A stretch of DNA of 64,000 bases, from the NCBI RefSeq assembly GCF_036182465.1, contig NZ_CP108081.1, positions 8,928,001-8,992,000 on the forward strand. The letters run 5' to 3'. This document shows positions 18,133 to 27,211 of this stretch, in pieces (position 1 is the first letter of the stretch; every line of letters begins with the position of its first letter). The notes beneath the pieces were generated by a model, which saw nothing but the letters and a program-made list of their open reading frames with translations, was not told where the DNA came from and did not search any database. A program made the translations under genes and the position numbers. The DNA comes from Streptomyces sp. NBC_00258. Its GTDB lineage: Bacteria; Actinomycetota; Actinomycetes; Streptomycetales; Streptomycetaceae.

Positions 18133-19497
18133 GTGACCGCCACACTCCTGAAAGAGGCGAGCCCGCCGCCCGTCGCCCCGGCCGACCGCGACCGCAAGCG
18201 GCGTGCTCGGCGCCGGGCCCGGGTCATCGCCCTCGCGTTCGTCCTCCCCGCCCTGCTCCTGCTCGGCGCGCTCGTCGTCTACCCCGTGTTGTTCTCCGTG
18301 GGCCGCAGCTTCTTCGACGCCTCCGGCGACCGGTTCGTGGGCGGCGACAACTACACCGAGATGTTCCGCGACCCCGCCACGCTCAAGGCCGTCCGGAACA
18401 CGGCCATCTGGGTCGTCGTCGCGCCGACGCTGCTCACCGGTCTCGGGCTCGTCCTCGCCGTCCTCGTCGAGAAGATCCGCTGGGCGACGGCGTTCAAGCT
18501 CCTGCTGTTCATGCCGATGGCCGTCTCCTTCCTCGCCGCGGGCATCATCTTCCGCCTCGCGTACGACGAGGACCCCGAGAAGGGCGTTCTGAACGCCGCC
18601 GCCGTCTCCGTGCACGACGCCTTCAAGGACGCGTCGTCGTACCCGAACGCCCGGGCCCGCGACGGCCAGGGCCTGACCAGGGCCGCCGACGGCTCGTACC
18701 GTACGACGGTCACCGCGTCCCCGGGCGACACCGTCGGGCTCGGCCTGGTGGGCGTACGCGCCGAGGACCTGCCGGGCGGCGCGCGACCCGCGTACCCGGC
18801 GGCGACCGGGAAGGCGTCGGCCGACGAACTGCGCGGGGTCGTCTACCTGGACTTCACGCGTGGCGGGGGAGGGGAGCAGGGCAAGGTCGACAGGACCGAG
18901 AGCGGGCTGCCGGAGATGAGGGTCGAGGCCGTGCGCGACGGCGCGGCGGTCGCGAGCGCCACCACCGCGGCCGACGGCTCCTTCCGCTTCCAGGGCCTCG
19001 ATGCGGGCTCGTACACCGTGCGGCTGCCCGCCTCGAACTTCGCCCCGCCGTACGAGGGCGTCTCCTGGCTGGGCCCCGCCCTCGTCACGCCCGCCATCAT
19101 CGGCGCGTACCTGTGGATCTGGACCGGCTTCGCCATGGTGCTGATCGGGGCCGGGCTCGCCGCCCTGCCGCGCGACGCGCTGGAGGCGGCCCGGATGGAC
19201 GGCGCCAACGAGTGGCAGATCTTCCGCCGGATCACCGTGCCGCTGCTCGGGCCCGTCCTCACCGTGGTCTTCGTGACCCTGGTGATCAACGTGATGAAGG
19301 TCTTCGACCTCGTCTACATCATCGCGCCGGGCCCGGTGCAGGAGGACGCCACCGTGCTCGCCACCCAGATGTGGCTGGTGTCCTTCGGCGGCGGCAACAA
19401 CCAGGGCCTGGGCAGTGCGCTGGGAGTGCTGCTCCTGCTTCTGGTCATTCCCGCCATGGTCTTCAACGTCCGCCGTTTCCGAGGGAGTCAGCGATGA
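18133..19497 (+). CDS. Sugar ABC transporter permease (MalF/AglF-like) with inserted extracytoplasmic domain
   Basis: One of two membrane subunits of the alpha-glucoside importer. The 454 residues exceed the usual 290-330. After three N-terminal helices (about 29-54, 90-111, 121-141) there is an insertion of about 170 residues (143-312) containing a domain with DGSFRFQGLDAGSYTVRLPA, the pattern of carboxypeptidase-regulatory/prealbumin-like beta sandwiches. The remaining helices and the EAA loop EAARMDGANEWQIFRRI follow at about 349. By membrane topology the insert should face outside, next to the binding protein. The GTG start lies 5 nt after the lipoprotein gene, and the stop overlaps the next start (ATGA). 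Confidence 0.93.
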   Translation: MTATLLKEASPPPVAPADRDRKRRARRRARVIALAFVLPALLLLGALVVYPVLFSVGRSFFDASGDRFVGGDNYTEMFRDPATLKAVRNTAIWVVVAPTLLTGLGLVLAVLVEKIRWATAFKLLLFMPMAVSFLAAGIIFRLAYDEDPEKGVLNAAAVSVHDAFKDASSYPNARARDGQGLTRAADGSYRTTVTASPGDTVGLGLVGVRAEDLPGGARPAYPAATGKASADELRGVVYLDFTRGGGGEQGKVDRTESGLPEMRVEAVRDGAAVASATTAADGSFRFQGLDAGSYTVRLPASNFAPPYEGVSWLGPALVTPAIIGAYLWIWTGFAMVLIGAGLAALPRDALEAARMDGANEWQIFRRITVPLLGPVLTVVFVTLVINVMKVFDLVYIIAPGPVQEDATVLATQMWLVSFGGGNNQGLGSALGVLLLLLVIPAMVFNVRRFRGSQR

Positions 19498-20333
19498 ACG
19501 CGATACGGCGGGGGCTCGCGAGCAGCCTCGTGCAGGCGTTCCTGGTGCTGGTCGGCCTGGTCTGGCTCACTCCGCTCGCCGGGCTGTTCCTGTCCTCGCT
19601 GCGGTCCGCCCAGGAGACCGCGACGGGCGGCTGGTGGACCTCTCTGGCATCCCCCGGGCAGCTGTCCTTCGACAACTACTCGGCGCTGCTGGGCAATTCG
19701 GGGATGACGCAGGCGTTCTGGAACACGGTGCTGATCTCGGTGCCGACCACACTCCTGGTCGTCGTCATCGCCGCGCTCGCCGGGTACGCCTTCGCCTGGC
19801 TGGACTTCCCCGGCCGTGACCCCCTTTTCCTCCTGGTGGTCGCGCTGTTGGTGGTGCCCGTGCAGATCGGTCTGCTGCCGGTGGCCAAACTCTTCGGGGA
19901 GCTGGGGCTGTTCGGCACGATTCCCGGAGTCGTGTTGTTCCACGTCTCGTACGGGCTGCCGTTCGCGATCTTCCTGCTGCGCAACTACTTCGCCGAGATG
20001 CCGAAGGAGATGCTGGAGGCGGCTCGGATGGACGGGGGTGGGGAGTGGCGGATCTTCACGCGGCTCGTGCTGCCGGTCGGGCGTCCGGCCATCGCCAGCC
20101 TTGCCATCTTCCAGTTCCTGTGGGTCTGGAACGACATGCTGGTCGCGCTGCTCTTCGCCGACAGTTCCTCGCAGCCGTTGACGGTTGAACTCCAGTCGCA
20201 GATCCGGCAGTTCGGCAGCAACATCGATGTGCTCGCGCCTGGGGCGTTTCTGTCGCTCGTGGTGCCGGTGGTGGTGTTCTTCGCCTTCCAGAAGCACTTT
20301 GTGCAGGGGGTTATGGCGGGGTCGGTGAAGTGA
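19494..20333 (+). CDS. Sugar ABC transporter permease (MalG/AglG-like)
   Basis: Second membrane subunit of the importer. The 279-residue, six-helix protein has the EAA loop EAARMDGGGEWRIFTRLVLP, through which it would contact the shared ATPase. Its start overlaps the stop of the first permease gene by 4 nt. A G/C-rich hairpin ends the operon 15 nt after the stop. Confidence 0.95.
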   Translation: MNAIRRGLASSLVQAFLVLVGLVWLTPLAGLFLSSLRSAQETATGGWWTSLASPGQLSFDNYSALLGNSGMTQAFWNTVLISVPTTLLVVVIAALAGYAFAWLDFPGRDPLFLLVVALLVVPVQIGLLPVAKLFGELGLFGTIPGVVLFHVSYGLPFAIFLLRNYFAEMPKEMLEAARMDGGGEWRIFTRLVLPVGRPAIASLAIFQFLWVWNDMLVALLFADSSSQPLTVELQSQIRQFGSNIDVLAPGAFLSLVVPVVVFFAFQKHFVQGVMAGSVK

Positions 20334-20348
20334 GGTCCCTCGGGAGGC

Positions 20349-20381
20349 GGGGGTGGGGGTGGATTTCCTGCCCCCGCCCCC
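20349..20381 (+). terminator. Terminator of the sugar importer operon
   Basis: GGGGGTGGGGG pairs with CCCCCGCCCCC (one G-T pair) across an 11-nt loop. It lies between convergent genes and may work in both directions. Confidence 0.7.
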
Positions 20382-20406
20382 CTGCCGGTCCCTCACGGTG
20401 GTCCGG

Positions 20407-22215
<1,809 letters not shown>

Positions 22216-22220
22216 TCCTG

Positions 22221-22235
22221 GTTCATGAAATGAAC
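22221..22235. promoter_or_regulatory. Palindrome just upstream of the beta-helix gene RBS
   Basis: GTTCATGAAATGAAC has 6-bp arms around GAA. It lies in the 5' leader between promoter and start codon; it could be a second operator or an mRNA hairpin. Confidence 0.35.
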
Positions 22236-22247
22236 GGTGGGGGGTTC

Positions 22248-22261
22248 TGGGAGCGCTCTCT
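22248..22261. promoter_or_regulatory. CebR/LacI-type operator of the beta-helix gene
   Basis: TGGGAGCGCTCTCT matches 12 of 14 positions of the CebR operator TGGGAGCGCTCCCA known from streptomycete cellulose/cello-oligosaccharide genes. It sits about 10 nt downstream of the predicted -10, a position that blocks transcription. Confidence 0.65.
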
Positions 22262-22270
22262 CGCCGATGA

Positions 22271-22299
22271 ATGCTTCATCCACGTGAACCACACGTCAA
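22271..22299 (-). promoter_or_regulatory. Putative promoter of the beta-helix gene
   Basis: On the minus strand TTGACG and AAGCAT are separated by 17 nt, giving a leader of about 50 nt that contains the CebR-like box and a palindrome. The -10 also lies inside GATGAATGCTTCATC, another short palindrome. Confidence 0.45.
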
Positions 22300-22502
22300 G
22301 AGTTGTGACCGGAGTCCGTAGATGCTGTTACTGAGTGAACATCAACTGATCTCGCCGTTTCGATTGAGATGAGACCTGAAGCGGGGAGGGAGACGTAAGT
22401 GCCTTCTGGGCTGGGAGAGATGAACCTTGTCGAGGGGTTCTGTCGGTCCAGCGACTGGCCGCTCATCTCGTACGCCCCAACCTCAATCGCGTACCGAGTC
22501 AC

Positions 22503-22557
22503 GAGCCCCTCCGGCGTTTGAGGAGCGGGGGTTCGGGGGCTGGCCCCCGAGTAAGTG
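22503..22557. repeat. Streptomyces intergenic palindromic repeat (CTCCGGCGTTTGAGGAG type)
   Basis: Contains CCCCTCCGGCGTTTGAGGAG followed by a GGGGGC/GCCCCC hairpin (GGGGGCTGGCCCCCGA). I recall this sequence as a very common intergenic element in Streptomyces genomes. It lies just beyond the terminator of the pentose-phosphate operon. Confidence 0.65.
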
Positions 22558-22571
22558 ACGGGAATGGGTAA

Positions 22572-22605
22572 GGGCGGCGGGGGCGAAATAACGCCCCCGC
22601 CGCCC
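22572..22605 (-). terminator. Terminator of the tkt-tal-zwf-opcA-pgl operon
   Basis: Perfect 14-bp stem (GGGCGGCGGGGGCG with its complement) and an AATAAA-like 6-nt loop, 11 nt beyond the pgl stop. Confidence 0.85.
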
Positions 22606-22615
22606 CCACCACCCG

Positions 22616-23398
22616 TCAGGGTGAAGCCGGCGGATACAGCGAGCGCGGCAGCTGGGACGCGGCGGCGGCGTCCAAAAGCCACAGGGTGCGGCGGCGGCCG
22701 CGTGCACCCGCCGCCGGGGCCTGGATCTCACCGGCGCCCGAGAGGGCGATCGCCGCAGCCCGCGCCTTGTCCTCACCCGCCGCGAGCAGCCACACCTCCC
22801 GCGCCGCCCGGATCGCGGGCAGCGTGAGGGTGACACGGGTCGGCGGCGGCTTGGGGGCACCGTGCACCCCCACCACAGTCCGCTCCGTCTCGCGGACCGC
22901 GGGCAGCTCGGGGAAGAGCGACGCCACATGCGTGTCCGGACCGACGCCGAGCATCAGCACGTCGAAGGACGGCACCGGACCGTGGTTCTCCGGCCCGGCG
23001 GCCTCGGCGAGTTCGGCCGCGTAGGCCTCCGCCGCCGCGTCCGCGTCCTTGCCGAAGGGCCCGTCCGACGCGGGCATGGCATGCACGCGCTTGGGATCAA
23101 GCGGCACCGAGTCGAGCAGCGCCTCACGGGCCTGGGTGACATTGCGCTCGGGGTCGCCCTCGGGCAGGAACCGCTCGTCGCCCCACCACAGTTCGAGCCG
23201 GCCCCAGTCGATGGCGTCCCGGGCGGGCGCGGTCGCGAGCGCCGCGAGGAGCCCGTTGCCGTTGCGGCCGCCGGTCAGCACGACCGAGGCGTAACCGCGC
23301 GAGGCCTGCGCGTCCACGACCTTCGTGATGAGCCGGGCCGCGGCGGCCTGGGCCATCAGTTCCTTGTCCCGGTGAACCACCAGCTGGGGAGTAGTCAT
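22616..23398 (-). CDS. pgl: 6-phosphogluconolactonase
   Basis: Hydrolyses 6-phosphogluconolactone to 6-phosphogluconate, the second oxidative pentose-phosphate step. The 260 residues contain VLTGGRNGNGLLAAL, WWGDERFLPEGDPERN and the LMLGVGPDTHVASLFP motif of the DevB/SOL family. In the first motif the usual GGSTP/GG-T stretch is replaced by GGRNG. It is last in the five-gene operon; its ATG overlaps the opcA stop by 4 nt. Confidence 0.95.
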   Translation of the reverse strand: MTTPQLVVHRDKELMAQAAAARLITKVVDAQASRGYASVVLTGGRNGNGLLAALATAPARDAIDWGRLELWWGDERFLPEGDPERNVTQAREALLDSVPLDPKRVHAMPASDGPFGKDADAAAEAYAAELAEAAGPENHGPVPSFDVLMLGVGPDTHVASLFPELPAVRETERTVVGVHGAPKPPPTRVTLTLPAIRAAREVWLLAAGEDKARAAAIALSGAGEIQAPAAGARGRRRTLWLLDAAAASQLPRSLYPPASP

Positions 23399-24534
23399 GG
23401 CGAGTCCGCCTTCTTGACCGGGGGCATCTGGGCCGGAGTCGGACGGCCGGTGTCACTGTCGCCCACCGGGGAGGCGGGCAGAGCCGGTGCGGACGTCCGG
23501 GCCGGGGCCGCCGGCTCCGCCGCAGCCTCCGAGTCCGGCACCTTCTGCCGGACCGGCAGCGACTCCGGGCCGCGAACGGACGCCTCGGCCCGCTGCGTGG
23601 CCGACGGGATCCCGCCCAGCCGGTCCACCCCGAAACGCAGCGCGGACGCGTACGTGTCGTCCGGATCGAGCCTGCGCAGCTCCTCCGCGAGCAACTCCGA
23701 CGTCTCACGCCGCTTGAGAGCCACCGCGCGGTCCGGCTGGCCGGGCAGCGCCAGCGTGGCCATCGCCCCGTCCGACCGGTGCAGGGTGATGGGGCCGCCG
23801 GTCGTCTCCAGCCGCACCTGGGTCAGGCCCGGACCGGCGGAGACCGCGCGCCGGACGTGCACGTGAAGGCGGTCGGCGAGCCACATGGCGAGCAGTTCGA
23901 CGCTCGGGTTGGACTCCTCGCCCGCCACCTCGACGGAGACGACCTCGCAGTCGATCTGGTCGAGGGCGGCGGCCAGCATCGAGCGCCACGGGGTGATCCG
24001 GGCCCAGGCCAGATCGGTGTCGCCCGGTTCGTAGCTCTCGGCCCGGGACCGCAGCTCCTCGACGGGCTTCTCGGCCGCGTAGCTGTCGGTGACCCGGCGC
24101 TGGCCCAGTGCGCCGAGCGGGTCGTTGGCAGGGTCGCGCGGGGCGTCCACCGACCACCAGACCACCACCGGCGCGTCCGGCAGCAGCAGCGGCAGGACGA
24201 CGGACTGGGCGTGGTCGGAGACCTCGCCGTACAGCCGCAGGACGACCGTCTCGCCGGTGCCCGCGTCCGCGCCGACCCGCACCTCGGCGTCCAGACGTGA
24301 CTTCGTGCGGTCGCGGGGCGAACGCGAGACGCGCTTGATCACCACGAGCGTGCGCGAGGGATGCTCGCGCGAGGCGTCGTTGGCGGCGCGCAGGGCGTCG
24401 TACGCGTTCTCCTCGTCGGTGACGATGACGAGGGTGAGGACCATCCCGACGGCGGGGGTGCCGATGGCCCGGCGGCCCTTCACGAGCGCCTTGTTGATCT
24501 TGCTGGCAGTGGTGTCCGTGAGATCTATCTTCAT
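23395..24534 (-). CDS. opcA: Glucose-6-phosphate dehydrogenase assembly protein OpcA
   Basis: Actinobacterial and cyanobacterial protein needed for full activity or redox control of G6P dehydrogenase. The start MKIDLTDTTASKINKAL is taken because it overlaps the zwf stop by 4 nt (ATGA). The conserved core contains RTLVVIKRVSRSP and LLLPDAPVVVWWSVDAP. From about residue 310 the tail is rich in Ala/Pro/Ser and looks unstructured. Its position between zwf and pgl is the standard arrangement. Confidence 0.95.
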   Translation of the reverse strand: MKIDLTDTTASKINKALVKGRRAIGTPAVGMVLTLVIVTDEENAYDALRAANDASREHPSRTLVVIKRVSRSPRDRTKSRLDAEVRVGADAGTGETVVLRLYGEVSDHAQSVVLPLLLPDAPVVVWWSVDAPRDPANDPLGALGQRRVTDSYAAEKPVEELRSRAESYEPGDTDLAWARITPWRSMLAAALDQIDCEVVSVEVAGEESNPSVELLAMWLADRLHVHVRRAVSAGPGLTQVRLETTGGPITLHRSDGAMATLALPGQPDRAVALKRRETSELLAEELRRLDPDDTYASALRFGVDRLGGIPSATQRAEASVRGPESLPVRQKVPDSEAAAEPAAPARTSAPALPASPVGDSDTGRPTPAQMPPVKKADSP

Positions 24535-26054
24535 GGGCGACGCCAGCTCCGTCCGTCTCGCTTGAGCATTTCGTCCGCCTCGACGGGGCCCCACGTTCCG
24601 GACGGGTACTGCGCGGGCTTGCCGTGCTTGTCCCAGTACTCCTCGATCGGGTCGAGGATCTTCCAGGACAGCTCGACCTCCTCGGTGCGCGGGAAGAGGT
24701 TCGAGTCGCCCAGGAGGACGTCCAGGATCAGGCGCTCGTACGCTTCCGGACTCGACTCCGTGAAGGACTCGCCGTACGCGAAGTCCATCGACACGTCCCG
24801 GATCTCCATGGAGGTGCCGGGCACCTTGGAGCCGAAGCGGACCGTGATGCCCTCGTCGGGCTGGACGCGGATGACGATCGCGTTCTGGCCCAGCTCCTCC
24901 GTCGCCGTGTGGTCGAAGGGGGAGTGCGGCGCACGCTGGAACACGACCGCGATCTCGGTGACGCGGCGGCCCAGGCGCTTGCCCGTACGGAGGTAGAACG
25001 GGACGCCCGCCCAGCGGCGGTTGTCCACCTCCACCTTGATCGCCGCGTAGGTGTCGGTCTTCGACTTGGGGTCGATACCGTCTTCCTGGAGGTAGCCGAC
25101 GGCCTTCTCGCCGCCCTGCCAGCCCTCGGCGTACTGACCGCGGACCGTGCTCTCGCCCAGGTCCCGCGGCAGCTTCACCGCGCCGAGGACCTTGGTCTTC
25201 TCGGCGGCGAGCGCGTCCGCGTCGAAGGAGGAGGGCTCCTCCATGGCCGTGAGGGCCATCAGCTGGAGCAGGTGGTTCTGGATGACGTCACGGGCGGCGC
25301 CGATGCCGTCGTAGTAGCCGGCGCGGCCGCCGATGCCGATGTCCTCGGCCATCGTGATCTGTACGTGGTCCACGAAGGACCGGTTCCAGATCGGCTCGAA
25401 CATCTGGTTGGCGAAGCGCAGCGCCAGGATGTTCTGGACGGTCTCCTTGCCCAGGTAGTGGTCGATGCGGAAGACCTGGTCGGGGGCGAAGACCTCCTCG
25501 ACGGTCGTGTTGAGATCCTCGGCCGACTTGAGGTCGTGGCCGAAGGGCTTCTCGATGACCGCGCGCCGCCAGGAACCGCTCGACTGGTCCGCCAGACCGT
25601 GCTTCTTCAGCTGCCGGATGACCACCGGGAAGGCGCCCGGCGGTACGGAGAGATAGAAGGCGAAGTTGCCGCCCGTCCCCTGCGCCTTGTCCAGCTCGCC
25701 GATCGTCTCGCGCAGCCGCTCGAACGCGTCGTCGTCGTCGAAGGTGCCCTGGACGAAGCGCATCCCCTGGATGAGCTGCTGCCAGACCTCCTCACGGAAC
25801 GGCGTACGGGCGTGCTCCTTGACGGCGTCGTGGACCTCCTGGGCGAAGTCCTCGTTCTGCCATTCACGCCGGGCGAAGCCGACGAGCGAGAAGCCCGGAG
25901 GCAGCAGACCGCGGTTGGCAAGGTCATAAACAGCAGGCATCAACTTTTTACGGGACAAATCGCCCGTGACCCCGAAGATGACGAGGCCCGACGGCCCCGC
26001 GATACGCGGGAGCCGTCGGTCCGCCGGGTCACGCAGCGGATTGCTGCTTGACAA
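24531..26054 (-). CDS. zwf: Glucose-6-phosphate 1-dehydrogenase
   Basis: First enzyme of the oxidative pentose-phosphate pathway; makes NADPH. Landmarks of the 507-residue protein: nucleotide-binding GVTGDLSRKKL, the active-site RIDHYLGKE and FYLRTGKRLGRR. The TTG start (LSSSNPLRD) is chosen because GGAGGG lies 8 nt upstream and the tal stop is 4 nt away. A longer frame upstream is only an overlap with tal. Confidence 0.97.
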   Translation of the reverse strand: MSSSNPLRDPADRRLPRIAGPSGLVIFGVTGDLSRKKLMPAVYDLANRGLLPPGFSLVGFARREWQNEDFAQEVHDAVKEHARTPFREEVWQQLIQGMRFVQGTFDDDDAFERLRETIGELDKAQGTGGNFAFYLSVPPGAFPVVIRQLKKHGLADQSSGSWRRAVIEKPFGHDLKSAEDLNTTVEEVFAPDQVFRIDHYLGKETVQNILALRFANQMFEPIWNRSFVDHVQITMAEDIGIGGRAGYYDGIGAARDVIQNHLLQLMALTAMEEPSSFDADALAAEKTKVLGAVKLPRDLGESTVRGQYAEGWQGGEKAVGYLQEDGIDPKSKTDTYAAIKVEVDNRRWAGVPFYLRTGKRLGRRVTEIAVVFQRAPHSPFDHTATEELGQNAIVIRVQPDEGITVRFGSKVPGTSMEIRDVSMDFAYGESFTESSPEAYERLILDVLLGDSNLFPRTEEVELSWKILDPIEEYWDKHGKPAQYPSGTWGPVEADEMLKRDGRSWRRP

Positions 26055-26058
26055 GATT

Positions 26059-27177
26059 TCAGCCCTCCGAGGGGGCGAGGCGCGCGAGCTCTGCCTCGGT
26101 CGACTTGAGCAGGTCGTTCCAGGACGCCTCGAACTTCTCGACGCCCTCGTCCTCCAGGAGCTGGACCACGTCGTCGTACGAGATCCCGAGCTTCTCGACC
26201 GCGTCGAGCTCGGCACGGGACTGCTCGTACGTACCGGCGATGGTGTTGCCGGTGATCCTGCCGTGGTCCTCGGCGGCGACCAGGGTCGCCTCCGGCATGG
26301 TGTTCACCGTGTTCGGCGCGACCAGGTCGTCGACGTACAGGGTGTCCTTGTAGGCCTTGTCCTTGACGCCGGTCGAGGCCCACAGCGGACGCTGCTTGTT
26401 GGCCTGCGCCTTGTCGAGGGCGGCCCAGCGGTCCGAGGAGAAGACCTCCTCGTACGCCTCGTAGGCCAGTCGCGCGTTGGCGAGACCCGCCTTGCCGCGG
26501 GCGGCCTTGGCCTCGGGGGTGCCGAGGGCGTCCAGCCGCTTGTCGATCTCGGTGTCCACACGGGACACGAAGAACGACGCCACCGAGTGGATGCCGGCCA
26601 GGTCGATCCCGGCGGCCTTGGCCTTCTCCAGGCCCGCGAGGTACGCGTCCATGACCTCGCGGTAGCGCTCCAGCGAGAAGATCAGCGTGACGTTGACGCT
26701 GATGCCCCGGCCGATCGTCTCGGTGATCGCGGGCAGGCCCGCCTTGGTCGCCGGGATCTTGATGAGCGTGTTCGGCCGGTCGACGAGCCAGGCCAGCTGC
26801 TTGGCCTCGGCGACGGTCGCCTGGGTGTTGTGCGCCAGGCGCGGGTCGACCTCGATGGAGACCCGGCCGTCCTGGCCCTGCGTGGAGTCGTAGACCGGGC
26901 GCAGGATGTCGGCGGCGTCACGGACGTCCGCCGTCGTGATCATGCGGATGGCCTCTTCGACGGTGACCTTGCGGGCGGCGAGGTCACTGAGCTGCTGCTC
27001 GTAACCGTCACCGCTGCTGATCGCCTTCTGGAAGATCGACGGGTTGGTGGTGACGCCCACGACGTGCTGCTGGTCGATCAGTTCGGCGAGGTTGCCGGAC
27101 GTGATCCGCTTGCGCGACAGGTCGTCCAGCCAGATCGCGACGCCTTCCTCGGAGAGGCGCTTCAGTGCGTCTGTCAT
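26059..27177 (-). CDS. tal: Transaldolase
   Basis: Transfers a dihydroxyacetone unit between sedoheptulose 7-phosphate and glyceraldehyde 3-phosphate. The 372-residue actinobacterial form shows VGVTTNPSIFQKAI and the Schiff-base Lys in LIKIPATKAG. AGGAG lies about 10 nt before the ATG. It lies 34 nt after tkt and 4 nt before zwf, in one operon. Confidence 0.97.
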   Translation of the reverse strand: MTDALKRLSEEGVAIWLDDLSRKRITSGNLAELIDQQHVVGVTTNPSIFQKAISSGDGYEQQLSDLAARKVTVEEAIRMITTADVRDAADILRPVYDSTQGQDGRVSIEVDPRLAHNTQATVAEAKQLAWLVDRPNTLIKIPATKAGLPAITETIGRGISVNVTLIFSLERYREVMDAYLAGLEKAKAAGIDLAGIHSVASFFVSRVDTEIDKRLDALGTPEAKAARGKAGLANARLAYEAYEEVFSSDRWAALDKAQANKQRPLWASTGVKDKAYKDTLYVDDLVAPNTVNTMPEATLVAAEDHGRITGNTIAGTYEQSRAELDAVEKLGISYDDVVQLLEDEGVEKFEASWNDLLKSTEAELARLAPSEG

Positions 27178-27211
27178 GGAAAATGCATCTCCTACGTGTC
27201 GTATGTCAGCG

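Noticed and set aside
22296..22682. 128-codon minus-strand frame with an apparently hydrophobic start
   Set aside because: Runs through the operon terminator and an intergenic repeat; its start lies inside pgl; no ribosome site.
24531..26216. Longer zwf reading frame starting at 26216
   Set aside because: The first 54 codons are a shadow of tal; the TTG at 26054 has a ribosome binding site and the homologous N-terminus.
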